Of a stretch of 64,000 nucleotides of DNA, positions 17,673 to 25,833 are shown piece after piece. Numbering within the stretch: position 1 is the stretch's first letter; the number at the start of each line of letters is the position of its first letter. The notes beneath the pieces are model-generated. The model worked only from the letters and a program-made list of their open reading frames with translations. It searched no databases and was not told the DNA's origin. Source of the DNA: a bacterium (GTDB taxonomy: Bacteria; Chloroflexota; Anaerolineae; Caldilineales; Caldilineaceae); contig WGMT01000035.1 of assembly GCA_016124945.1 (NCBI GenBank), forward strand, positions 21,002-85,001, written 5' to 3'. Both the position numbers and the translations under genes were made by a program.

Positions 17673-18667
17673 TGTCTGAGCATCTCCTGAATCAGATCGA
17701 CGACTTCGAGGTGGGTATCGGGGTGGTTGGGCCGCACCATGCGGTAGACGGTGATCTGTTTCAGCAGTGCGGCAAGCTGCCGCAGTTCATGGGCGCGTGC
17801 TTCGGGCGGTGTATCTACCAGGCCGTAGCGGTTGCGCAGTAGCGCCGGGAGCGCCGCCGCAGCTGGTAATACCTCTATCTGTGTAACATCTTTGGCATCA
17901 ACGAAGGGATCGAGTAGAAAAATTGCGTGTAGTCTTTGTGCTTTTCGAGAAAATGTTGTCGGCCCGAGTGCGGTGGACGCCTGCGCTTCCACATGGCGCT
18001 TGACTGTGCGAGGATGTATGGCCGGATGGCGGTCGCTTTCCTCTTGCAATGTGGCTAACGTCGTGGGCCAAAGATGGCGTGTGGGGGGGCCGGGTTGTGC
18101 GAGAAAGTGATCTTCCTTCGTCGTCAGCACAACCACATCGTCGGCCACGGTGGGCCATCCACGTTGGGCGCAGGTGGTGGCGAGGGTGGATTTCCCCAAG
18201 CCGGCAGGGCCGACAAAGGCAATACTGCCTCTGGGCGTGTCCACGACTGAGCCGTGAAGGGCGCATTGCCCTGCCAGGCGCAGCACATAGGGAATAACCG
18301 GCCCAGCTAGAAGACGACATGCCAATACAAACGCGTCGGCGCTGTCAACGGCACGTGCTTGCCATTCCACCCAAACGGCCTGCCTGTCGTTTCGAATCGT
18401 GAAGTGGGCCTGGTAATCCGGGTTGCCGTAGCCAAGGCGGAAGGCCCATCCTGTCGCTGCCTGGGCGCGCCAAACATGAAATGCCGCGTTTGGCACACGC
18501 AATGGATAATCTTGCCAGGCTCCGTCTGCCCATGTGGTGGGGGTGGGAGCGCTTTCGGCCATTGTCACCGCTACCGGCCACTCGTCACCTGCAATAGGGT
18601 GCAGATCCAGATAGGGCAGTGCCAGATCGGATGTGAGCAGCGCGTTGTAAAGGTGATACTGCCACAT
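17669..18667 (-). CDS. HPr kinase-like protein of the RiPP-like operon
   Basis: The protein has 332 residues. The C-terminal half holds a Walker A loop GPAGLGKSTLA within GSIAFVGPAGLGKSTLATT, followed by the PTVADDVVVL strand, as in HPr kinase/phosphorylase and its lasso-cluster relatives (PadeK/ThcoK type), which phosphorylate a serine near the C-terminus of a precursor peptide. The preceding segment CALHGSVVD is also typical. The N-terminal 130 residues form a separate poorly conserved domain. The gene begins 5 bp after the second precursor-like peptide, whose C-terminus contains a serine (PESW), which makes that peptide a natural candidate substrate. Confidence 0.85.
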   Translation of the reverse strand: MWQYHLYNALLTSDLALPYLDLHPIAGDEWPVAVTMAESAPTPTTWADGAWQDYPLRVPNAAFHVWRAQAATGWAFRLGYGNPDYQAHFTIRNDRQAVWVEWQARAVDSADAFVLACRLLAGPVIPYVLRLAGQCALHGSVVDTPRGSIAFVGPAGLGKSTLATTCAQRGWPTVADDVVVLTTKEDHFLAQPGPPTRHLWPTTLATLQEESDRHPAIHPRTVKRHVEAQASTALGPTTFSRKAQRLHAIFLLDPFVDAKDVTQIEVLPAAAALPALLRNRYGLVDTPPEARAHELRQLAALLKQITVYRMVRPNHPDTHLEVVDLIQEMLRQ

Positions 18668-18672
18668 GCAGC

Positions 18673-18861
18673 TTACCAGGATTCTGGTTCGTCGATGATG
18701 CCATGTGTCAGATGGCTGATGCTTCCTTCGTCGCGTAAGACAGGACGGTGGTACGCGTTGCCTGTCTGCTGTTCGGTTGTTGTCTTTGTCTCGACTGTGG
18801 GGGTAGGTGTTTCTGAAGGCATTGCGGACAATGAAGATGACGCCAAGTTGGGGTTGCTCAT
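18673..18861 (-). CDS. Precursor-like peptide 2 with lasso-type leader motif
   Basis: A 62-residue peptide with a good ribosome-binding site (TAGGAGCG, about 9 bases before ATG at 18861). The first 35 residues are low-complexity Ser/Thr/Pro/Glu. Residues 37-54 (Y37, P40, L42, G46, T52, G54) fit the lasso leader consensus YxxPxLxxxGxxxxxTxG exactly, the part that RRE/PqqD-like proteins bind. Only eight residues follow (IIDEPESW). The segment from A36 to P59 is identical in the peptide encoded at 19203-19436. With so short a tail the product cannot be a normal lasso peptide; Ser61 is a possible phosphorylation site. The function is inferred from motif and neighbours. Confidence 0.8.
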   Translation of the reverse strand: MSNPNLASSSLSAMPSETPTPTVETKTTTEQQTGNAYHRPVLRDEGSISHLTHGIIDEPESW

Positions 18862-18914
18862 GGACCGTTCGCTCCTACTAAGTTGGTATGGGTGGTATGC
18901 CTGTTGGGTGATTG

Positions 18915-19196
18915 TTAGACAACCAAGATCTTCGCTGCAATCAGTTCGTTGACAATATAGGTAAAATCTTCTGCTACCTGCTTTGGGCCGATACCATATT
19001 CGCCGGCCACTTGATGAATAGACGCAGTCATGTCCTGTGTCTCAATCAGAACGGCAAGCATGCGCGTCCCCACATCGTCGAGTGTGTAGTACCGCTCGTT
19101 GGCAAGATGAAGAAAGACTGTTTCATCATCCAATTGTTCGGCCAATATATCCGATGATAATCGGTATTTTGGTGCAGGGAATTGGTTAGTCATCAT
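18915..19196 (-). CDS. PqqD-like (RRE) peptide-recognition protein
   Basis: The 93-residue protein is read from the ATG at 19196; a TTG at 19202 and an ATG at 19193 are alternatives. The sequence YRLSSDILAEQLDDETVFLH, then YYTLDDVGTRMLAVLIE, then VAEDFTYIVNELIAAKILV shows the three-strand plus winged-helix pattern of PqqD/LasB1 proteins, which bind RiPP leaders. It starts 6 bp after the stop of precursor peptide 1 and has no clear Shine-Dalgarno of its own, so translation is probably coupled. It is expected to dock the YxxPxL leaders of both peptides and present them to the modifying enzymes encoded downstream. Confidence 0.85.
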   Translation of the reverse strand: MMTNQFPAPKYRLSSDILAEQLDDETVFLHLANERYYTLDDVGTRMLAVLIETQDMTASIHQVAGEYGIGPKQVAEDFTYIVNELIAAKILVV

Positions 19197-19202
19197 AATC
19201 AA

Positions 19203-19436
19203 CTAGTAGAGCGGTTCGTCGATGATACCATGTGTTAGATGGCTGATGCTTCCTTCGTCGCGCAATACAGGACGGTGGTACGCTTTGTCCGTCTCTTGTT
19301 CCATTGCTGCCTGTTGTTCCATTGCTGTCTGTTGTTCCATTGCTGTCTGTGTTTCCGCTGTGGGGGTAAATGCAGGGGAAGGTGTCTCTGATAGCACTAC
19401 GGACCGTAAAGGCGACGGCGTATTGAGCGTGTTCAT
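19203..19436 (-). CDS. Precursor-like peptide 1 with lasso-type leader motif
   Basis: A 77-residue peptide, first gene of the operon, with GGAAGAGAG about 10 bases before the ATG at 19436. The N-terminal half is Thr/Ser/Pro-rich and contains three imperfect AMEQQ repeats (residues 32-47). The leader motif lies at Y53, P56, L58, G62, T68, G70, followed by only seven residues (IIDEPLY). The shared C-terminal block and similar nucleotide sequence show that this gene and the one at 18673 arose by duplication, with the N-terminal part free to diverge. This is opposite to usual RiPP precursors, in which the core varies. Confidence 0.8.
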   Translation of the reverse strand: MNTLNTPSPLRSVVLSETPSPAFTPTAETQTAMEQQTAMEQQAAMEQETDKAYHRPVLRDEGSISHLTHGIIDEPLY

Positions 19437-19504
19437 CGAAACGGTCTCTCTTCCTAATGAGAAAATTGTGTAGACATTGGCAGTTATCGATTTTTGCCTA
19501 GGTT

Positions 19505-19533
19505 AGTATGATCTATGGTAGTCGATTTCACAA
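19505..19533 (-). promoter_or_regulatory. Candidate promoter of the RiPP-like operon
   Basis: On the minus strand TTGTGA (19533-19528) and CATACT (19510-19505) are spaced by 17 bp, leaving a leader of about 60 nt to the ATG at 19436. This is a reasonable sigma-70 type match but it is unverified. Confidence 0.35.
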
Positions 19534-19656
19534 GAACGAAAATTCCTGGGGTGTATCTCAATTTCGGGGCGCGCAGCCAACGTGAAATGCACCCAAATTC
19601 CTGCCAAGGTCGAGTCCACAAGGGCGTAAGTTCGTGGCTGAATTCTTACCAAATGC

Positions 19657-19720
19657 GTGGAAAACACGCCCACGTGTAGGTGACATTGAGGTATCACTTA
19701 CACGTGGGCGTGCTTTCCAC
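19657..19720. repeat. Hairpin element, GGGCGTGCT family (copy 2)
   Basis: GTGGAAAACACGCCCACGTG (from 19657) faces CACGTGGGCGTGCTTTCCAC (to 19720); over 27 bp, 25 positions pair, with a 10-nt loop. It lies in the 377-bp region (19437-19813) between the RiPP-like operon and the sugar-binding protein gene, both on the minus strand. The rest of that region holds the candidate promoter and no gene. It is similar to the hairpin at 9744-9804. Confidence 0.6.
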
Positions 19721-19813
19721 TCTATCTTCAGCGTGGCGATGCTCTCTGCAGTGCCGTACCCCAAAAATACCAGTGAAGCCTACGGCGCCTAAGACGGGTA
19801 CACCACCTTGACG

Positions 19814-21187
19814 TTAGCTCTGCGCAAACAATGACGCCGACTCTTCCGCAATCCGGGCGCCGACGGTGGCAGCATCTTCTGCGCCGCTCCACAACAGATC
19901 CATTGTGGGGTTGTAGATGCGCTGTGTAATCTCCGGCCAGTTGACGTGTACGGGATCACGCACCACATACTCCTGCGCCTGGGCAAAGGCTGCGGCGTTG
20001 GTCGGCGGCAGATTGGGGTTGAGGAATGCCTCTGAGAAGACAACCGAAACACGCGACGGCGTTGTTGCGCCCACGCCCACTTCGTCGAGTTGGGCCTGCT
20101 CAGAGGTGATATGTTTGAGGAATTCCCATGCTGCATCGGGATTGGCGCTGCCGCCGGAGATGGCCCAGCCGGTGCCGCCGCCGCCGGTGCCGCGTCGCTC
20201 GGAATTGCCCAGCGGGATCGTGCCCACGTCCCAGCGGAAGGCTTCGATGGAGCGGAATTGATTCACCGCGGATGGGTTTGTCAACATGACGGCGACGCGC
20301 CCGGTGGCGAAGAGATCGACACCACCCAGTTCCGATTCCAGATCGGGGCGAGGTGACACTTCGTGTACGTACATCAGGTCTTGTAGGAATTGCAGCGCCT
20401 CGACGGTGGACTCGTCGGCCATGGCCGATTCGGTGGCCATGCCGCTGTCGTTCTTGTGCACCAACGCGCCGCCGTTGGAGTAGACCCAAGACGCCCACGG
20501 GCGCTGGCCGCGGTTGACGAGGAAGCCCCATTGGGTTACCCGATTGCCGTCGCGCTGGGTCAACTGCAGCAGCATGTCGAGGAAGACGTCAAAGGTGAAA
20601 TCAGTGTTTTCCCAATCGGCGGGCGGCACATCGACGCCGGCGGCTTCGAAGATATCGACATTGTAGAAGAGATTTTGGTTGCCGTAGTCACGTGGCAGGG
20701 CATAGGTCTTGCCGTCCCATCGGTAGAGTTCTACGGCGTCGGGGCGGAAGTCGGCAAGATCATAGGCGTCGCGGGCGATGTAGTCGTCGAGTTGCACATG
20801 GACGTTCTTCGCCGCCACGGTGACAATCGGCGTGATCTCTTGCAGGTAACGGTAGACATCGGCAGGCGTGCCGGCGGCTTGCAGCGTCTGAATTTTGGTA
20901 TTGTAGTCGGCGCCGGGGATGGGCTGATGCTCTACCTGAATGCCAGGGTTGGCGGCAGAGAAGTCATCCGCCCACTTGTTGCGCACCTGCACGTGGCCTT
21001 CGTTGATGGTGTCGACCACAAAGGTGATTGTCACCTGTTCGGTGGCAGGCGAGCCGCCCTCACCACCGCTTCCACCGGTAGATGTTTGGGGCGCAGCCGG
21101 TGCACAGGCAGCCAGCCCGGTCATCATGGCAGTGGCAAAGGCGCTGTTGCGCAAAAACGCACGACGGCTTATCAATTGGTCCTTCAT
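19814..21187 (-). CDS. Sugar ABC transporter substrate-binding lipoprotein (family 1)
   Basis: The protein has 457 residues. The start MKDQLISRRAFLRNSAFATAMMTGLAAC combines a twin-arginine-like signal with a lipobox (Cys28). Family 1 (MalE/UgpB-like) features include QVRNKWADDFSAANPGIQVEH near the N-terminus and the C-terminal GGTGWAISGGSANPDAAWEFLKHITSEQAQ. It should bind a sugar or glycoside outside the membrane for the two permeases encoded directly upstream in the operon (22228 and 23229), from which it is separated by 153 bp. The order permease-permease-binding protein is less common than binding protein first. Confidence 0.9.
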   Translation of the reverse strand: MKDQLISRRAFLRNSAFATAMMTGLAACAPAAPQTSTGGSGGEGGSPATEQVTITFVVDTINEGHVQVRNKWADDFSAANPGIQVEHQPIPGADYNTKIQTLQAAGTPADVYRYLQEITPIVTVAAKNVHVQLDDYIARDAYDLADFRPDAVELYRWDGKTYALPRDYGNQNLFYNVDIFEAAGVDVPPADWENTDFTFDVFLDMLLQLTQRDGNRVTQWGFLVNRGQRPWASWVYSNGGALVHKNDSGMATESAMADESTVEALQFLQDLMYVHEVSPRPDLESELGGVDLFATGRVAVMLTNPSAVNQFRSIEAFRWDVGTIPLGNSERRGTGGGGTGWAISGGSANPDAAWEFLKHITSEQAQLDEVGVGATTPSRVSVVFSEAFLNPNLPPTNAAAFAQAQEYVVRDPVHVNWPEITQRIYNPTMDLLWSGAEDAATVGARIAEESASLFAQS

Positions 21188-21340
21188 CTATCTTCCTCCA
21201 TTTTCGTTGGAATGGCGATTGGCGCGCGGTCAAGCGCGTGCCGTCCTCTTGCTTCGTATTCGTCTACTTTAAGGCTATGAATAGGCTGTCCTTGACGACA
21301 GCATCGAAGAACGCAACTCCGGTGGGGGCGGAGCAGCGGG

Positions 21341-22228
21341 TTATGCCTTCACGCCGGTGAAGACAATCCCTTGCATAAAGTAGCGCTGTGACACAAAGAA
21401 GAGAATAATCACCGGCAGCATGGTCAACAGCGACGCCGCCATGAGCAGATTCCAACTGGTGCTGGCTTCGCCCTGGAACATGCGCAGCCCCAGCGCCAGC
21501 GTGAAGTTGTCTGCGCTTTGCAGGAAGATCAACGGCAATAGGAATTCGTTCCACGTGCCGTTGAAGACGAAGATCACCACGATCAAAATCGCCGGTTTGG
21601 CCAGTGGCATGATAATGCGCCAGTAGACGCCAAAGCTGGAACAGCCGTCGATGCGAGCGGCATCGTCCAGTTCGCGTGGCAAGGTCATCAGGTATTGGCG
21701 CACCAGAAAGGTGAGCCACGGTCCGCCAAAGAAGGTGGGCACAATCAAGGGCAAGAAGGTGTCGATCCACCCCAGCCACTTAAACAAAATAAATTGGGGG
21801 ATCAGTGTGATGTGCGGTGGCAGCATCATCGTTGAAAGCATAATCAAGAAGACGAAATCGCGCCCCCACCAACGCAGCCGCGAAAAGGAAAAGGCCACCA
21901 GAGTAATCGAAATCACCTTGCCCACGATGCTCAAGAAGGTGATCAAACTAGTGTTCCACAGGTAGTCCCAAAAGGGGATCGCCGTTACGGCCTTGGCGTA
22001 GTTGCTCCACATGATCTGCGTTGGGATCCACGTGGGCGGGAAGATGTAGACTTCACCTGGCGTTTTGAGTGATGTGGAAAGCGTCCACGCCAGGGGGATG
22101 AACATCAGGAAGACGCCGCTGAGCAACGCCGCGTGGACGAGCAAACTGCTCACGATGTGGCGCTGTCGCTGGGTCAACATCGTCGATTCGGGCTGCACCG
22201 GGCGCACAGAACGTTCAATCGTCGACAT
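21341..22228 (-). CDS. Sugar ABC transporter permease (MalG-like)
   Basis: The product is 295 residues, read from the ATG at 22228 after AAAGGAAT; the longer frame adds only a basic tail overlapping the upstream gene. Six helices are expected. The cytosolic coupling loop appears as EAA-like motif REL(D)DAARIDGCSSFGVYWRIIMPLAKP. It starts 2 bp after the stop of the partner permease. It forms the import channel with that partner, using an ATPase encoded elsewhere (MsmK-like sharing is common in such systems). Confidence 0.9.
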   Translation of the reverse strand: MSTIERSVRPVQPESTMLTQRQRHIVSSLLVHAALLSGVFLMFIPLAWTLSTSLKTPGEVYIFPPTWIPTQIMWSNYAKAVTAIPFWDYLWNTSLITFLSIVGKVISITLVAFSFSRLRWWGRDFVFLIMLSTMMLPPHITLIPQFILFKWLGWIDTFLPLIVPTFFGGPWLTFLVRQYLMTLPRELDDAARIDGCSSFGVYWRIIMPLAKPAILIVVIFVFNGTWNEFLLPLIFLQSADNFTLALGLRMFQGEASTSWNLLMAASLLTMLPVIILFFVSQRYFMQGIVFTGVKA

Positions 22229-22230
22229 GG

Positions 22231-23229
22231 CTATTCCTTTCGGTCGTCGCCTTCGTAGTAGACCCAAATGTCCGATGTGCGGTAGAAGACGAGGGTCAGC
22301 ACCAAAATGTAGATAAAGAGAATCCAGGCGAGGGCGCTGGCATAGCCCATGCGGAAGTATTCAAAAGCGTTGCGGTAGAGGTAGAGCAGGTAGAAGAGTG
22401 TGGCATTGTTCGGCCCACCAGACGTCATGATGAACGCCTGGGTAAAGACCTGTAGCGCTGAAATAAAGCCGGTAATCAGTTGAAAAAAGAGCACCGGCGT
22501 CATCATGGGGAGGGTAATGTGCCAGAGCCGTGTCCAGTTGGTGGCGCCGTCCACTTCGGCGGCTTCGTATAGATCGGTTGGGATCCCCTGCAAGCCGGCC
22601 AGATAGATGATCGCCCCCGCGCCGACGCCCCACAGGCTCATCAGGATCAAAGAAGGCAGCGCCCACTGCGCGTCACCCAACCAGGACGGGCCACGAATGC
22701 CGAACTGTGACAGGATTGTGTTAAAAAGGCCAAATTCAGTGGAGAAAAGCCAGCGCCAGAGCAGCGCCACCGCCACGCCCGAGAGGACAGAAGGCAGGTA
22801 AAAGGCTGTGCGGTACAAGCGGAGACCGCCGATACGGGCATTGAGCAGGAGCGCAAGCCCCATCCCCACAATGATATGCAGCGGCACACTCACAACCGCA
22901 TACACCGTGGTGACTTCTAACGATTTCCAGAAGAGATTGTCCTCGAACATCACCTGGAAATTCTGTCCACCCACAAAGGTGGGCGTGGTGATCAGATCCC
23001 AGTTGGTAAAAGAGATGACCAACGAGGCCAGCATCGGCCCCAACGTCCACAAGAAAAATCCTAGAATCCACGGTGAAGCAAAGAGCCAACCATCAAGGTT
23101 ACGACGCAGCGTCTGCCGCGAAATACCGCGCGCGACCCCCTTTGGCGGGCGTGTTGATGCACTCTTGGCAATGCTTGCCAAAGCAACCCCCTTTGGTGAT
23201 TCTCCGTTCATCTGATGCATATCCATCAC
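22231..23229 (-). CDS. Sugar ABC transporter permease (MalF-like)
   Basis: The protein has 332 residues with six helices. The coupling loop reads LYEAAEVDGATNWTRLWHITLPMMTPVLFF, the canonical EAA motif. The N-terminal 40 residues are cytosolic and contain two similar PPKGVA/SPKGVA stretches. Several start codons are possible between 23229 (GTG) and 23211 (ATG), and none has a clear Shine-Dalgarno. It is the first gene of the importer operon and the partner of the MalG-like protein downstream. Confidence 0.88.
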   Translation of the reverse strand: MMDMHQMNGESPKGVALASIAKSASTRPPKGVARGISRQTLRRNLDGWLFASPWILGFFLWTLGPMLASLVISFTNWDLITTPTFVGGQNFQVMFEDNLFWKSLEVTTVYAVVSVPLHIIVGMGLALLLNARIGGLRLYRTAFYLPSVLSGVAVALLWRWLFSTEFGLFNTILSQFGIRGPSWLGDAQWALPSLILMSLWGVGAGAIIYLAGLQGIPTDLYEAAEVDGATNWTRLWHITLPMMTPVLFFQLITGFISALQVFTQAFIMTSGGPNNATLFYLLYLYRNAFEYFRMGYASALAWILFIYILVLTLVFYRTSDIWVYYEGDDRKE

Positions 23230-23347
23230 ACAAAGATAAGCGGAGTCAACCCTGATATAAGGTTAACAGTCCCGTCGGAACAATAGTCGCTGGTAGTATT
23301 AGGTGTTGTCTTCTAAAGAGATCGGCGAGGTGTGTGGAGTATAGCAT

Positions 23348-23764
23348 ATGGATGTAAAAGGAGCAAGGCGCGTTGAAATTTTATACCACGCCCCCTGCTC
23401 TGCTCATGGGCCTCTCGCCTTCTCCGGCACTACCGCCGCCTCGCAGATCAAAGAAGCCGCCTGGCCCTTCATTGAATTCGCCATGAGCCCAGCCGGCCGG
23501 GAACCCGCCGCTCGGCTGGGCCGGACCGTCCCCTCGTTGATGGCGGTGGCCAACAGCGAAGTCTACCTCGATCCCACACAGGCGCCGGCCGGCACGCACA
23601 TCTGGCTCGACGCCGTGCCATCTTTGCGTGTCTTGCCTCGCCTGGAAAACTGGGTGTGCATCAAGCGCACCGCCGCCATCGAGTTCGAGCAAGCCTATTT
23701 GGGCCTTAGTACCAAATTGAAATCTGCCGGTCGCCTGCCTCAAATAGCAGTAGTTTCACCCTGA
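23348..23764 (+). pseudogene. Relic of a family 1 solute-binding protein (C-terminal part)
   Basis: The open frame encodes, from about residue 25, a stretch typical of the C-terminal lobe of sugar-binding proteins: TTAASQIKEAAWPFIEF, then GRTVPSLMAVANSEVYLD, PAGTHIWLDAVPSLRVLP and RTAAIEFEQAYLGL. There is no signal peptide or N-terminal lobe, and the last 20 residues leave the family pattern. It is on the opposite strand to the two permease genes at 23966-25662, which have no intact binding protein, so it may be the rearranged remnant of theirs. It is unlikely to be functional. Confidence 0.7.
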
Positions 23765-23866
23765 CGCAGGCGTTCTTAGACACCAACTGTGCCCAAGCCG
23801 CCGCCGGGGGCACCTTCGACTGGTTTGTGTAGGCGGTGGCCGGCGCTGATTTGGACAACAATCCGG

Positions 23867-23893
23867 CTGGCGACACGTCCAACGTGTCGCCAG
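23867..23893. terminator. Perfect 12-bp hairpin between relic and permease operon
   Basis: CTGGCGACACGT-CCA-ACGTGTCGCCAG is a perfect stem with a 3-nt loop, 70 bp beyond the end of the minus-strand permease operon. It is well placed to stabilise or end that transcript, though no T-run follows. The rest of 23765-23965 shows nothing I can interpret. Confidence 0.45.
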
Positions 23894-23965
23894 GAGTGGA
23901 TATTTCGTCTCGCTGCGGCGAAAAGTCCCCGGCACTTGCTTAAGTTAGCGCCTATGCCCCACTCT

Positions 23966-24772
23966 CTAATCCCTCAATCTCTTCAACCCCAGCCCCGCCA
24001 GGATCAACACCGGCGCCGTCAAGAGGACACCCCCCGCCAAGAGCACGGGCCACTGTGTGGGATCCAGTTGCGCCAGCAGCCGCACACCCACCGGTAACGT
24101 GAACTGATCCTGTGAGCGCAGGTAGAGCAGGGGATCGGTGAAATTGCTCCAAAAGAGGACCGTGCTCAACACCGTGACACCGATGACGGTGCCGCTGGCG
24201 GACGGCAACACCACCGACCACCAGGTGCGCCAGATGCCGGCGCCGTCCATACGGGCGGCGTCGAGCAGATCTGCAGACAGACGCTGAAAACTCCAGTAGA
24301 ACAACAATACGAAAAGCGGGCTGCCGCCCAGCAATGCCGGTGCAATCAACGGCAGCGGTGTGTCGATCCATCCTAGTGCGCGGAAGATGGGGAAGCGCGC
24401 CAGCCAGAGCGCCGTGGGCGGCGCCAACAGCGCCGCAATAGACAGCCGTAGCATGATCGCGCGCGCCTGCGCCGGCATCTGTGTCATGGCAAAGGCTGCC
24501 CACGACGCCACTAGCAGCGATAGTGGCACCGCAATCATCACCACGCGCAGCGAGTTGAACGCAAAGCGCGCCATCGGCACAAGGGTGGCGGCCACCCCGT
24601 AGTTTTCCACCGTGGGTTGCAAGGCCAGCGGATTGCGCGCCAGTTCCACCACCGAGGTGTCGGCGGGCCAAAACGACCCCAACAAGAGCCAGATTGCAGG
24701 CGCCAGAAAAAGAAGCGCCGTGACGCTGTAGAGCACGAAGCGCACTGTCTGCTGCCACGTTGAACCGTTCAT
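23966..24772 (-). CDS. Sugar ABC transporter permease (MalG-like), second system
   Basis: The product is 268 residues, from the ATG at 24772, which overlaps the stop of the upstream permease by 4 bp; an upstream extension to 24865 lies wholly inside that gene. Six helices and the coupling loop LLDAARMDGAGIWRTWWSVVLPSASG are visible. It is unusually rich in Ala, Leu and Trp. It is probably the partner of the permease at 24769-25662. No intact binding protein gene is adjacent. Confidence 0.87.
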   Translation of the reverse strand: MNGSTWQQTVRFVLYSVTALLFLAPAIWLLLGSFWPADTSVVELARNPLALQPTVENYGVAATLVPMARFAFNSLRVVMIAVPLSLLVASWAAFAMTQMPAQARAIMLRLSIAALLAPPTALWLARFPIFRALGWIDTPLPLIAPALLGGSPLFVLLFYWSFQRLSADLLDAARMDGAGIWRTWWSVVLPSASGTVIGVTVLSTVLFWSNFTDPLLYLRSQDQFTLPVGVRLLAQLDPTQWPVLLAGGVLLTAPVLILAGLGLKRLRD

Positions 24773-25662
24773 AAGGATGGACCAAAGCTCCCTTCGTAGC
24801 GCAGGCGTCGGCTGAGCAGCGACTGCACCACGATGACGAGCACTGTAATCAGATACAGTGCCCACACCACGGTGGCTGCATAGCCGAAACGCAGATCATC
24901 GAAGGCGAGCTGGTAGCTATAGAGCGGCAGCAGCAGCGTGGCATACCCCGGCCCGCCGCGGGTGACGAGCAGCGTGGGCACGAAACTGGCCTGCAAGTTG
25001 ACGATCAGATCGCGGGCCGTTAAGAGCAGCAGGCGTGGCAGCAGCAGCGGAAAGGTGATGTGCCGGAAGCGTTGCCAGGCGCTCGCTCCGTCCAGCGCGC
25101 CCGCTTCCATCAACCCGGCGGGGATCTCGTTTAACGAGGCGAGCAGCACCACGAATCCTTCGCCCAACTGCCACGTCGCCATGATCACCAGCGCCAACAT
25201 TGCCGCCCCCGGCTCAACGATCCAGGCCGGTGTGGGCAGACCGAGCAACCCCAACACAAGATTCACTGGGCCGTACCGCGGGTTGAACGCCACGAGCCAG
25301 ACCAGCGCATAGGCCACATCGGGGATGACGGTGGGGCTGAAGACGGCGCTACGCGTCCACGTTTCCATGCGCCCGGTCCGTTGCAAGAGGAGGGCAAGCC
25401 CCAGCGCGCCGAGGATACGAAACAGCACCGCAAGCACGAGGTAGACCAGCGTGTTGCCCAGCGCAATGCCGAAAAGACGGTCGCTGAAGAGACGCTCAAC
25501 GTTGCCCGAACCGATCCACGTCGGCGCGGTTAGGGCATCGAAACGTGCAAAGGCAAGGACAATCGACAGCGCCGACGGCACAAGGATCAGCCCCACCAAT
25601 CCCACGACATAGGGTAGGAGCATCAGGGTAAGCGCTGATCTGTGCCATTTGTTGTTGCCCAT
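24769..25662 (-). CDS. Sugar ABC transporter permease (MalF-like), second system
   Basis: The product is 297 residues, from the ATG at 25662 with AAGAGAGGAC upstream; the frame could extend to 25719 without a ribosome-binding site. Six helices are predicted. The coupling loop GLMEAGALDGASAWQRFRHITFPLLLPRL is a good EAA motif, although Glu-Ala-Gly replaces Glu-Ala-Ala. It is cotranscribed with the MalG-like gene. With only a decayed binding-protein relic nearby, the system must borrow a receptor and an ATPase or is itself decaying; both permease frames are intact. Confidence 0.88.
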   Translation of the reverse strand: MGNNKWHRSALTLMLLPYVVGLVGLILVPSALSIVLAFARFDALTAPTWIGSGNVERLFSDRLFGIALGNTLVYLVLAVLFRILGALGLALLLQRTGRMETWTRSAVFSPTVIPDVAYALVWLVAFNPRYGPVNLVLGLLGLPTPAWIVEPGAAMLALVIMATWQLGEGFVVLLASLNEIPAGLMEAGALDGASAWQRFRHITFPLLLPRLLLLTARDLIVNLQASFVPTLLVTRGGPGYATLLLPLYSYQLAFDDLRFGYAATVVWALYLITVLVIVVQSLLSRRLRYEGSFGPSL

Positions 25663-25833
25663 GCACGTCCTCTCTTGGCTACGCGTGTGGTCCCGGCGTG
25701 ATGGGATTGTACAGGGCAAAAGTCAAAAGGCAAAAATGCCTTCTGCTCCCTGCTTGCCTTCTGCTTTCGCTCTCGGTACAATCCGGCGAGCAAATGGTGA
25801 CGACACGACAATCCACTGAGAGGACATAGCGTG

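Noticed and set aside
16587..19436. Reading the cluster as an ordinary lasso peptide locus
   Set aside because: No B2 protease or asparagine synthetase-like cyclase is present within or beside the operon, and fewer than ten residues follow the leader motif, too few for a ring and tail.
20390..21280. Plus-strand frame of 296 codons opposite the sugar-binding protein
   Set aside because: Mirror of a well-supported gene; no ribosome-binding site and no recognisable motif.
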